Of a stretch of DNA of 25,516 nucleotides, positions 9,613 to 19,109 are shown piece by piece. The notes under the pieces are model-generated. The model ran no database searches and had not been told where the DNA came from. It saw only the letters and a program-made list of their open reading frames with translations. The stretch's first letter is position 1, and the number at the start of each line of letters is the position of its first letter. Location: positions 3,239 through 28,754 of the forward strand of contig MU657215.1 in assembly GCA_026770575.1 (NCBI GenBank), given 5' to 3'. The stretch comes from Pelagophyceae sp. CCMP2097 (taxonomy: Eukaryota > Sar > Pelagophyceae). A program made the position numbers and the translations under genes.

Positions 9613-10002
9613 CTAGGGCGGCAAACGTGCCGACGCCGGCGCGGCAGGGGCCCCCAGCTTTTCGGCGCGGGGCGTCCGCCGCGCATCGACGCACCGGAGC
9701 GTGCCCTTGGACTCGATTAACGACGGGCGCGCGAGGTCGAGGAACTCTGGGCTATTCGAGCCGACCATTTCCGTAAAGTGTTTCCGGAACGCTTTGCTAC
9801 GCGTAAAAGCGCAGTACTTGTCGGACATGGCGTCGTATTTCGGCAGGCCGCCGGCGAGCTTGATGCCGCCGTTCCACTCGCGCTCCAAAAGGCGCGGGTC
9901 CGCCGAGAGCGGCTTTGCTGGTGGCAGCCTCGTGGCGCGGGGAGCATTCCGCTCGCCCGCGCCGCGCTTCCGCGGCACCGTCAGCATCGCAGCGCGCCGC
10001 AC
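9613..10002 (-). CDS. Small basic protein, unknown function
   Basis: A complete 129-codon frame whose codons end mostly in G or C, like the recognised genes nearby. The N-terminus is Arg/Lys-rich. The central part, about residues 40-90, has ordinary globular composition (motifs LEREWNGGIKL, KYDAMSDKYCAF, KHFTEM), and the C-terminus is Ala/Pro-rich. It has no membrane segment or recognisable catalytic motif. It lies 169 bp upstream of the giant gene on the same strand and could be a separate gene or a first exon, but I found no clean donor and acceptor pair joining the two. The family is not recognised. Confidence 0.55.
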   Translation of the reverse strand: MRRAAMLTVPRKRGAGERNAPRATRLPPAKPLSADPRLLEREWNGGIKLAGGLPKYDAMSDKYCAFTRSKAFRKHFTEMVGSNSPEFLDLARPSLIESKGTLRCVDARRTPRAEKLGAPAAPASARLPP

Positions 10003-10307
10003 GCGCGAGGCGGGAGCCGCGCCGGGGCAGCCTCGGACCGCGCTCTAGGAGGAGCTCCGCGCTCTGTCAACGCTTATGCGCTATCACCGGAATACGATCG
10101 GCGATAGGTGCGCGCTGTGGTTGTGCAGTGGTTGAGCTGTGGTTGTGCTCCTAAGGGGCTTGGTGATCAGCGAGCTCGCGCTAGCAGGACAAGTGCTTCT
10201 CAGGCCTGTGGTCGGCAATGGGATCTGTGGCCTCGGTGCCTGCCCGCGCTGCGTGGCATATGCGTCCTGGCGGTTCGCGCCGGTTTCGAGTTAAAAAGGT
10301 TACGGCT
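10003..10307. other. Intergenic spacer
   Basis: This separates the start of the small minus-strand gene from the stop of the Atm1-like gene, so it should hold a 3' UTR and a promoter. The only structure seen is a short direct repeat: GCTGTGGTTGTGC occurs twice near 10113 and 10136. No TATA-like box or RNA gene is evident. Confidence 0.4.
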
Positions 10308-12642
10308 TTAAAGGTGCGGATACCGTCCGTCGGTGGGCTTCCGTCGGTCGCCGGGGGCGGAGGGCTCGTTGAGCGACGCCGAGTGCTGTGTGTTCCACAT
10401 GTCGGCGTAGCGGCCTTGCGGCAGCGCCAAAAGGTACGAGTGCGTCCCTTCCTCTGCGACGCGGCCGTCCTCGAGGACGACGATGTGGTCCGCGTCGGAG
10501 ATCGTGGAGAGGCGGTGCGCGATGACGAGCGTGGTGCGCTCGGAAGCGTACGAGTTTAAAGAGGACATGATCTCAGCTTCAGTCTCGGAATCAAGAGCAG
10601 AAGTTGCTTCGTCGAAGCACGCGATGGGCGCGTCCTTCAGGATCGCGCGCGCCAGCGCCACGCGCTGCTTCTCGCCGCCGCTCAGTTTCAAGCCGCGCTC
10701 GCCGACGACGGTGGAATAGCCCTGCGGAAGCGCGGAAATCGTGTCCGCCAGAGCCGCCGCCGTGGCCGCCAAACGAATAGCATCAGGCGGCGCCTCGAGG
10801 TTGCCGTAGCCGACGTTCCTCTCGATGGTGTCGTTGAGCAGCGACGCTTCTTGAGGCACGACGCCGATGGCGCGCCGCAGTTCGGCGACGTCGACGTCGC
10901 GGACCTAATACGGGGATGTAAGCGGGTACAAGTGCATGCAAGACCCCCGCTTTCAGCATCGGCGACGCACGTCGATGCCGTCGATCTCGATGCCACCTCC
11001 CTGGACGTCGAAGAATCGGTAGAGGAGTCTCAGCATGGTGGATTTACCGCAGCCGGAGGGCCCGACGATGGCGACCTTTTGCCCCGACCTTACAGTGAAC
11101 GAGACGTCTTTGAGGACGGCGTCTCGGCCGCCGTAGGCGAATGAGACGTTTTTGAACTCGATGCTCGGCGGCGGCGCCGTGCGCTTCTCGCGGCCCATGC
11201 TCGTCAGCTCGCCCGCCGCGCGGGCGAGGCACTTTAGAGGTTCCGGGTTCACCGAGCGGCTCGCGGGCTCGACTCGCTTTTCAAACAGTTGGAACATGGC
11301 CTCCATATCGACGAGAGCTTGGTGGATCTCTCGGTAGACCATGCCCACAAAATTCAACGGGATGGCGAGCTGAAACAGCAAGCCGTTGACCAGCACCAAG
11401 TCGCCAACAGTGGCCGTCCCCAAAGCGATGTCGTTCGCTGTCAAGAGCATCAAACCCGTGACGCCAGCGCCAAAGATCGCCTGCTGGCCAAAGTTGAGGT
11501 ACGACAGCGTCTGCTGCGTCTCCAGCGAGAGGCCCTCGTACGTGGCGAGCAATTCGTCGTACTTTTTCGCCTAGCTCAAAGGGTTGGAATGGTGGAGCCC
11601 GGGTTCAGCACTCACTTCGACGGCCTCGTTGCCAAAATACTTTACCGACTCGTAGTTCAACAGCGTGTCGACGGCGTGGGCGCTGGCGGCGGTGTCCGCG
11701 CTGTTCATCTTCTTCCGGATGGGGATTCTCGAAGTGGTGACGTAGACGGTAAAGCCGATGTACGAGCATACTGTCGCTAAAGCCCCAGCGACGTGCGCGG
11801 CCCCAAACGAGCAGGCCAGGATGCCGGAGACCATCGCGACTTCTAACGCAGTCGGGACGGCGTTGAAGAGAGTGGTGGACGTCAGGTAATTAATCGACCG
11901 AGCCCCTCGATCCATCACGCGGCATAACGCCCCGGTGTTCCGGTCCAAATGGAACTGCAAGTCCAGCGCGTGGAGGTGCGTGTACAGTCTGACGGCGACT
12001 TGGCGGATCGCCTTTTGAGCCACTGTCGCAAAGACAAAGTTGCGAAGCTCCGTCATCGCAGACGCCCCAAGCCGAGAACACCCGTAGGCCAGCAGCACCG
12101 CCGTCGGCGCGGCGACGTAGAGGTTCGGGTCGGCGTGCGCCAACGAGTCGACGGCCTACGCCACGCTCGGGAAACGACGCCTTGAGACGGCCGTTCGAGA
12201 CGGTGCCTTGAGACGGGCCCTCGAGACTCGCCGCACTTTCAAGCGCCACTCGTCGGCGGCGGAAAGAGTCGAATAGGCGCACCTCCTTGAAGATGAAGGG
12301 CGTTGCGATGGTGAGTGCCTTTGCTGAGGCGAGGAGGGTTACGGTCGCGACGACTCTGCGCCGGATGGAGACGGCCTTGGGGTCCTCGCCCTGCGGCCAC
12401 AACTGCTCCGAGAGCAGCGAGACGACGCGGTGCCGGTAGCTCTTCTTCTCCTTCGCCAACGCCTTGGGCTCCTCCTTGCCGGCTGGCACGGTGCTGAGCC
12501 ACCGGGGCGAGAGGCGGCGCTCCAGGCGGGGTCGCGACACCGGCAGGGGCCGCTTCAAAGCGCCGAGGCCGCCCGTCAGCAGACGCGCCGACCGCAGGAT
12601 CACGGCCGGCCGGCCGCCGACGCGCCGCAGGCACAGGATCAT
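10308..12642 (-). CDS. ATM1: Mitochondrial ABC half-transporter, Atm1/ABCB7 type
   Basis: Exons 12642-12283, 12155-11616, 11570-10971 and 10904-10308 join in one frame of 698 aa; all three introns (127, 45 and 66 bp) are phase 0. The first 50 residues are Arg-rich without acids, as in a mitochondrial presequence. The membrane domain follows (about 100-390), with Atm1-like stretches such as NELRN-type [30 protein letters not shown] and [10 protein letters not shown]. The nucleotide-binding domain has Walker [10 protein letters not shown] (470-478), Q-loop VVPQE, signature LSGGEKQ (574-580), Walker [12 protein letters not shown] with D598 and E599, and H-loop His630. All catalytic residues are present. 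Family knowledge: these dimers sit in the inner mitochondrial membrane and export a glutathione-linked sulfur or iron-sulfur precursor for cytosolic cluster assembly. An ABCB6-like role is less likely, since there is no extra N-terminal membrane domain. Confidence 0.95.
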
Positions 12643-12715
12643 CTCAGCCGCGGTTGCAGGATCCTTTTACGGTCGCCAAAAAGGGTGACGATCGGCGATA
12701 CGGATCCCTTCGGCG

Positions 12716-13246
12716 TTGCGGCCCGACGGGCGGGAGCCCCCTCTCCTCGACCGAGAGGCCTCGCCGTGGTGTCGAAGGCACATGCCGACGACACTGCGAG
12801 CGTCGATCCTCAAAGGTCGCAGAGTTGCTGCGTTCGGATTTGGCTCCCGAGTCCGACGGCTCTTCGATGGCTCGTCTGTCTCAAAGGGCGCCGCCGCCGA
12901 TTCAAGTGCACCGTTCTCGGCCGCAGCGTCGGCCTCGGCCCGGGCGTCGATGATAGCGGCGGGAGCGGCAGACGCACTTGGGTCTCTTAACACACACGCC
13001 CCGGGGTCACGCGCCGTCTCGGAAGCACTGTTCCGGGCCGTAGCCGTAGCGCGCCGTGGCGCGCTTCAGGCGGCCGGCGAGTTCGTCGCCGCAGGCCAAG
13101 GAGAGATCCTATCGGTTGCGGCACTTCTTCGCAGGCACGAGGGCACGAGGGCGTCGACGGAGTCGCACATGCCACGTGACGTTGGCGTGCGCGCGGTGGT
13201 GCACCTTCGCCCTAGAGCGGGAGCGTCGCGCGCGGCGCGCCGGTAA
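12716..13246 (+). CDS. Possible plus-strand gene, unresolved
   Basis: Weak call. A 176-codon frame opens 74 bp from the start of the divergent Atm1-like gene; an internal ATG at 12782 is an alternative start. The product is Ala/Ser/Arg-rich with no recognised domain. A second protein-like stretch in another plus frame runs to a stop at 13417-13419 (it contains the motif RFGLYSPFAKNQLDHL), and TAG at 13213-13215 could be a splice acceptor joining the two. I could not find a donor that gives a convincing joined frame. A stop near 13419 would sit tail to tail with the sulfotransferase-like gene, matching the compact layout. The opposite strand is also open (12667-12993), so the strand is not certain. 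Confidence 0.2.
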   Translation: MRPDGREPPLLDREASPWCRRHMPTTLRASILKGRRVAAFGFGSRVRRLFDGSSVSKGAAADSSAPFSAAASASARASMIAAGAADALGSLNTHAPGSRAVSEALFRAVAVARRGALQAAGEFVAAGQGEILSVAALLRRHEGTRASTESHMPRDVGVRAVVHLRPRAGASRAARR

Positions 13247-13482
13247 GGCGTCTGAAGAGAGAGGCCCTCTTCTTCAGAGCCTTGCTCCTCCTTGATGCAT
13301 CGGGCGCCGCGCCGCGCTGCCTCGTGTCGTTTGAGCTGGCGGCGCAGTCGCCGCGGATGCAGCGCTTCGGGTTGTACTCGCCATTTGCGAAGAACCAGTT
13401 GGACCATCTTCGCGCGTGACTCCGCGCCGCCGCCGACGCGGCCCCGACGCGCGACGCGGAAGACGTGCAAGAAGTCGCGTTC

Positions 13483-14662
13483 CTACAAAGCCTTTGAAGT
13501 TTGAGGCGACCGAGGGAGCCCCCGCGCGAATATGACGACTCGCGGTTTCGCGAGGCCGAGTTTTTGGCAGAGCGCGAGGCCTTCGACGCCTGCGCCCAAC
13601 GCTATCTCGGGCCGCGGCTTGCATCACCGGCGCACCGTCCTCGACGCGCACGCGCACGTCCGCGAAGCGCTCGATGTGTTCGTTCCATCTGAGCCAGAGC
13701 CGTGCGAGGAAGCGCAGCCAGCGGTTGTTCGATCCGGTCTTCCGGCCGCCACCGCCGATCCGCCGCTCCGACCGCACCACGTGCGGCAAGTCGTCGCTCC
13801 CGGCCACGTCCTCCTCGACCCTACAGATCCGTGTCCCAGATGGGCGTATTGCGATTGAAAGCAGAGCGGACGGCCTGTCGAGCGGGACACGCACAGCGGG
13901 ATGCCGACTGCCGCCGCGGCCTGTGTAACACGGTTGAGGTCCGTACGTGCGCATCGTGCCGCTCTATCCGAGCCCCGGTGGCCCGAACCCGACCAAACGC
14001 TCACGAATTGCAAGGTCGCAAACTTGTGCGTCGAGAGCGCGGCCACGTTCGCCGCCGGGCAGCGCACGAGGTGCAGCACGCTTCGGAAGCGCAGGCTGCG
14101 CGCGTCGCCGGAGACGGCCGCCGCCGCCGCGCGGCCCGGGTACGGCGCGAACGTATCGCGGACGGCGTACCTTGATGTGGCCATGATACATGTGGCCATA
14201 ATGCGACGGTCAACGGCGCTTGGTCGGCGGCGATGCTGCGACGAACTCTCCATGTGCACCGTCGTGTCCAGGTTTGCCTTCCGGCACGACGCGGCCTCGC
14301 TACGTCCAGCTGACGGCGCCGTCCGTCCCGACGCGTTCGTGCTCCACCGCCAGCCCGGCGCCGCGCAGCTCCAGCGCCGTGTGCCAGCTCCCGGCGCCGC
14401 CAACGCACGCCACCAGCAAAGGCACCACGAGCCTGACAAGCCTCTCGGCGCCGAAAGGCTGCAAAGGCGATTTCGAAAAGGCGACTGACTGCGGCTTGCG
14501 GCGGCCGCACTTGGGCGGCAGCGCCTTGCGCGTCGACACATCGAGGAAGCGGCACTCGCTTTCGTCAGAGGGCATGGCCCGCGGCGCGTTCGGCGGCGGC
14601 TCAAAAAGGTCGCCGAAACCCTGGCCTTCGCCGAAAACACGCTCGCGAGCGCCACGCCACAT
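13483..14662 (-). CDS. Sulfotransferase-like protein, exon structure partly resolved
   Basis: Exon 1 runs from ATG 14662 (or 14575) to 14304 and ends in a stretch containing LLVACVGGAGSWHTALEL and HERVGTDGAVSW. A 133-bp intron (14303-14171) joins it in frame to exon 2, 14170-14005, giving SWTYAVRDTFAPYPG and then FRSVLHLVRCPAANVAAL. This resembles the P-loop and the 3'-phosphate loop (VHxVRxP) of protist sulfotransferases. A GTGAGC donor follows at 14004. A later exon, starting near 13820-13810, carries LARLWLRWNEHIERFADVR and RVED, also typical of the group. A last exon containing VEGLALCQKLGL would end at TAG 13483; its acceptor is unresolved. Family role: transfer of sulfate from PAPS to a glycan or small molecule, usually in the Golgi. 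The poorly resolved 3' half leaves open that the copy is decaying. The family call is from motif memory only. Confidence 0.55.
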
Positions 14663-14745
14663 CCGCCGTCGGCCGGACTACGTCTACTCGCTCGCCTTTT
14701 GCGACGAGGGCGTCCGTCGCAGCGGCGCAGCCTACACCGGCGAAG
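14663..14745. promoter_or_regulatory. Short divergent promoter interval
   Basis: Only 83 bp (170 bp if the internal ATG at 14575 is used) separate the divergent starts of the sulfotransferase-like and SLC33A1-like genes, so both core promoters and 5' UTRs must lie here or overlap coding sequence. No TATA box is visible. The call rests on gene layout, not on a recognised motif. Confidence 0.35.
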
Positions 14746-16581
14746 ATGGCTGCGGCGAGGAAGCGATCGGGCAACGGCCAAAATGGCGCAAACAAGGGCC
14801 GAAAGCCCACCGAGGCTTTGGTCGTATCGGACACCCACGACCGCGGCAGCGTGGCGCTGTTGATGGTGCTCTACACGCTACAGGGCCTGCCCATGGGCCT
14901 CTCGAGCGCGGTGCCGCTGCTTTTGGCCGGGAAGATCGCTTATAAAGAGCAAGCGGTGCGTAGCGACGCCTTTGGGAAGAGGCAAAGGGAGCAGACGGGC
15001 AGCCCCACGCAGCGTGTATCTTCAGCAAACAAAAAAGGCCTCTTCGAAGATGATTTTGACGGACTTAGGTTTTGGCCATGGCTTCTATGCCCTTCTCCCT
15101 CAAGCTCCTGTGGGCGCCCCTCGTGGACTCGGCGTACATCCCGTCCATCGGCCGCCGGAAGACGTGGCTCGTGCCCTGCCAGCTCCTCATCGGGCTTTTG
15201 ATGGTCCTGTCGCGGTCGCGGGTCGACGCGTGGGTCGACGGCGCGAACGGCTCCGGCCCGCAGACGTCGCCGTTGGCAGTCTTCTTCTTCGCGCTGTATG
15301 CGCTGTGCGCGACGCAGGACATTGCGGTGGACGGGTGGGCTTTGACGATGCTTTCCGAGAAGAACGTGGGCTGGGCCTCGACTTGCAACTCGGCGGGTCA
15401 GTCTTTGGGCTTCGCTCTGAGTTACGTCGGCTTCGTCGCTTTGCACGATGAAGCGACGTGCAACAAGTACCTCCGCGCCGTGCCCGCATCGGGGGGGCTT
15501 GTGAGCGTGGCGACGTTTGTCTCGGGGGTGGGCTACGTCTTCCTCGCGACGACACTTTTTGTCGCTTTTTGCAAGCACGAAAAGCTAGAGCCCATCAAGC
15601 ACTCCGCCGCCAAGGAGCTCTACTTGGCCTACGAGCACGCTGTGAAGACGCTGTCGCTCAAGCCCATCGCCCTGCTCTGCGGGTTTCTGCTCACGGCAAA
15701 GGCCCCGTACGCCGCCGCCGACGCCGCCGTGCGTCCCACGACGACCCGTAGAGCGCACCGAGGATCCCGCGTCTAGGTCTCGCTGAAGTGCGTCGAGCTG
15801 GGTTTCCCAAAGGACGACATTGCGTTCCTCTCCCCTCTCCTCCTCGTCATCTCCATCGCTCTCCCGCTCTCCATGGCCAAGCTCACGGCGGGGCCCAAGC
15901 CTCTGGCGTTTTACATCCTCGCCATCCCCCTGCGTTTAGCGCTGAACCCGCTCTACCTCGTCTTGCTGAAGGTCGTCGCCGGGGCCTACGCCCCCGAGGC
16001 CACGTACTCGTGCGTCGCCTTTTGTTTCACCGAGCCTCACCGAGCCTCACTCCTTCACCTTTGCGGCCGACGAAGCACGTTGCAAGTACGCTCCCCTTAG
16101 GCCGACGTTTGCCTTTGCGATGTACGCCGTTTTGGCCATCCTCAAAGAGACGGCCTCCAACCTCATGTTCGTGGCGCAAATGGCGTTCTTCGCAAGAGTC
16201 GTCGACCCTGCCTACGGAGGGACGGACCTGACGCTGCTGAACACCGTTTCCAACCTGGGTGCCCTCTGGTGCGTCTCCCGGTTGCCGCCCGCCCCGTCCC
16301 GAGAGCATTTCGGCAGGCCGCCCTCGGTGGCTTTGTACCTTCTCGATGTGGTCAAATTCGGCTCCTTCGACGCACTGACCGTCGAGCTCGCCATGTCCAC
16401 CATTTTGGGCCTCTGTGAGTCACCTGCGTTTCGAGAAAGTCCCGTCCCATACGGCCCTCGCCGGTCCTCCTCCGGTCCTCTCTCCCTCGACGCGAAGAAT
16501 TCAGGTTGGTTCGCGGCCGCATCCCCTTTGCTCCTCCGGCTCCAAGACATCCCCTTGGACCAGTGGCGCCAAAAGCCCTAG
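14746..16581 (+). CDS. Acetyl-CoA transporter, SLC33A1 (AT-1) family
   Basis: Exons 14746-14955, 15069-15728, 15777-16009, 16101-16268, 16317-16414 and 16505-16581 join to 481 aa in a single frame. The introns (113, 48, 91, 48 and 90 bp) are GT-AG; four start GTGCGT. The protein is a multi-pass MFS-type membrane protein with close family landmarks: LYTLQGLPMGL in the first helix, PFSLKLLWAPLVDS, GRRKTWLVP, ATQDIAVDGWALTMLS, NVGWASTCNSAGQS and NKYLR. Near the end come LLNTVSNLGALWP, which forms only after removing intron 4, and a tryptophan-containing last helix (GLCWF). It is somewhat shorter than the animal protein, mainly at the N-terminus. Family knowledge: these carriers move acetyl-CoA into the ER or Golgi lumen for O-acetylation of glycans and lysine acetylation of proteins. 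No key region appears missing. Confidence 0.95.
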
Positions 16582-16646
16582 CGGCCGTGCCGAGCGCCCG
16601 AGAGACGCCGCCAACCACCGCAGCGCTCGTAAGCAGCGCGACTCGA

Positions 16647-16707
16647 GTTTCGTGTTTCGGTGGGTTCTCTGTTTCGGGTTTTCGGGTTTCGAGATTTCGG
16701 GTCTCGG
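16647..16707. repeat. TTTCG-rich tract upstream of the dehydrogenase gene
   Basis: Six TTTCG copies occur in about 60 bp, some as TTTCGGG, in the 197-bp gap between the SLC33A1-like stop and the dehydrogenase start. It is the most pyrimidine-skewed piece of this gap and lies 70-130 bp before the ATG. It could be a promoter-proximal element or a simple slippage repeat; nothing in the sequence decides between them. Confidence 0.5.
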
Positions 16708-16778
16708 AAGAAACCCGTCTCGCACATCGCTTACTCCGCCGCGGCCCCGCCCTGCCGCCGACGCGCTCAGCCGCAGCC

Positions 16779-18353
16779 ATGTTCGCGGTGCGAAGGCTGC
16801 GTGGCGCGGCGGCGTCCGCGAGGCCGCTCTCGACGCTGCCGCGCTCGACGCTGCCGGCGGCGGCACCACTGGTTCCGGATTCGCTTGAGGACCGCCGCCG
16901 CCAACTCCGCGAGACGCTCGCCGCGCCGGCGGCCGTGCCTGCGAAGATCATCGTCGTCGGCGGCGGCAGAATGGGCGACATCCGCTGCTCGTGAGAAATA
17001 TAGAAATATGTTCGCCGGCGGACGCCCCACGAACGCAAAGGGCACTGCCCGGTGCGCGCGCGCGCCGCACATATTGAGCCCGTAGGCACATCGCGCGGTC
17101 GGCGACGGCGCAACTGACGGCGTTTGCGCGCCGCAGTGTCCCCAAAATCACTCCAGACGCGACGTGGGGAGAGCCGGACGCCCCCTGCGCCGTCGGGCCC
17201 TCACGTGAGACATAGGTCGACTCGACGCCGCAGTCCGCTGCAAAATTCGCGCGCCACTACGGCTGCGACGCCTTCGTCTCGCTCGACGACGCGCTGGAGA
17301 AACACCCAGACGCCCAGGGCATCTGGTGCGTCCTCGCACCGAAGTAGGGCGCGGGACGAAATTCTAGGGTCTGCGTCCCGTCGCCACACCACCCCGAGGT
17401 CATTCTCAAGGCGGCGGCGCGCGGTGCGTCCTCGTTTGTTGTGGATGTCGCTGAATCGCGCAAACAGGCATGCACGTTGCGGTGGAAAAGCCGGTGGCCA
17501 TGAGCGTCTCGGAGATCAACGCGTGCTATTCGGCGTGCGCTGACGCGGGCGTCTCGCTGCTGTGCGCGTTCCAGCGGCGGAGCGACGCCGGGTACTCTGC
17601 GATGGCGGCGGCGGTGAAAGCGGGCGACGTCGGGGCGCCGCGGTCCATCCGCACCGTCTTTCGCGACCACCCGACGCCGACAAAGGCGTTCCTGCTCCAA
17701 GGCGGCGGCGACCCGTTTCACGACTTGGCCACACACGACATCGACTTTATTTTGGACCTGCTAGAGGGCGAAATTCCGGACGAGGTTTATGCAATCGGTT
17801 CTTCGTCCGACGCAGAGCTCGGCGCCGCGGGCATCCACGACGCCGCCACGATCGTCCTGCGCTGGGGGGACTCCCTCGTGGCGACGATGGAGGTCGCGCG
17901 CGCGTCCAACTACGGTGCGCCTCTTTGCGTCGCTTCAAAGTGGCTCATCGCTCGCCTTAGGCTACGACCAGCGCTGCGAGGTCTACGGCTCGAACGGCGG
18001 GTCGCTCCAAGTCGACAACGTCCTCTCGACGCCCCTCTCCAGCCGCGGTTCCGCCGGAGTCAACCAGGGCGCCTACAGCTACTCCTTCCCGCAGCGCTTC
18101 GAGGCCGCCTTTGGCGTCGAAGTCCAGCAGTTCGTCGACTGCATCCAGGGTGAGTCGCCTCGTCGAAGAAAAGCGCGTTTCAGGAAAACTCGTCGGTCCA
18201 TTTGCGCCGTCTTTAGGCCGCGGGGCGCCGCGCGTGCTGCAGCGCGACGCGGCTTTGGCGACGTACCTCGCCGAGGCGGCGCTGCAGTCGGCGCTGACGC
18301 AGCGCCCGATCATCCTCGACAAGGCCGCCGTCGCCGCCGCGGTCCGCGCTTAA
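16779..18353 (+). CDS. Gfo/Idh/MocA oxidoreductase, inositol 2-dehydrogenase-like
   Basis: Exons 16779-16990, 17086-17125, 17216-17325, 17368-17423, 17468-17914, 17961-18149 and 18217-18353 give 396 aa in one frame. The NAD-binding Rossmann motif VVGGGRMG spans 59-66 and an acidic VDST follows at 85-88. GIWVCVPSPHHPEVI and the EKP motif with Lys147 (catalytic in the family) come next. The C-terminal domain has DLATHDID with Asp225 and His229, spaced as in inositol dehydrogenase (DxxxH), and YDQRCEVYG after intron 5. Family reaction: NAD-dependent oxidation of myo-inositol to scyllo-inosose; other cyclitol or sugar substrates are possible. The first 50 residues are Arg/Ala/Ser-rich with RPLSTLP and look like a mitochondrial presequence. 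Intron 2 (17126-17215) needs a GC donor to keep frame; the other five are GT-AG. Confidence 0.9.
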
Positions 18354-19109
18354 GCGCAGAGGCCCTCTGCGAGGCCGAAGACGGCCACGTTCAGTGCAGC
18401 CGAGCCGCACTCCCGTCCTCGCGCGTAAGGCCACGTCGCTCGGCCGCTGTTTACGAGCGCCGACGCCGCAAATTATCCGCCGCGCTGCGTACACACGCCG
18501 CAAACGCCTCGCCCCGGCACCTTTGGACGGCTGCGCGACCCTCGCACGGCCTCGATGCGCGTCGCCGCACCCGTCGAGCGCCGCCCGTCCGTCGCCCTCG
18601 ATTGCCGCTCGTCCGATTTTCTGGCCCAGCGCCGGAGCAGCAGCACGCAGCAAAGTCATACTAGAACCGTTCGTTTGCGCCCGCGGGGCTTTGCGCTGGC
18701 GGGCGCGTCCTTGACGCATCGCGTGTGGGCCCGACAGCCTGCGTCCGGGCACGAGCACGCGAGCGGGGCCCGGGCGGCCCGGCGGCGCCGGGGCGCTGAG
18801 TTTTGGCGACGACCCGATTTAGCGAAGTCCAGGAACAAAAAAGGAGGCTCCCGGCGCGACGCGAGCGGCCGTGCACGGCCTCTTGGAAGAGCTTGCTGAA
18901 GGCAGTCACGGCCCCTGAGGGTAACGTGCTTAAGATCGACCCGGGCTGGCTCCGAGGGGCTGGCCGTCAAAGGTTGAGGTCGGCCGTCCGGTTGGGGGGC
19001 TGGAAGGCCGGGTGCATAAAAGCCCGGACGGCGCGGCTGCGATGGCGGCGCGAGCGTGCGCAGCTTCGGCGCGGCGGCGGCGGCGCGGGCGTGCGCAGCC
19101 TCGGCGCGC
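18354..19109. other. Intergenic region between convergent genes
   Basis: This 756-bp gap lies between the stop of the dehydrogenase and the stop of the minus-strand GlmS-like gene, so both 3' UTRs are here. Open frames on both strands are Arg/Ala/Pro-rich and lack any domain or splice-linked partner; I treat them as chance frames in GC-rich DNA. A short imperfect repeat with period 35 bp (GTGCGCAGC at about 19056 and 19091) is the only structure noticed. Confidence 0.45.

Noticed and set aside
13624..14838. Single 404-codon minus-strand frame as one unspliced gene
   Set aside because: Sulfotransferase-like motifs lie in more than one frame and join through a splice that restores SWTYAVRD; the unspliced frame is Arg/Ser-rich before and after the true exon 2.
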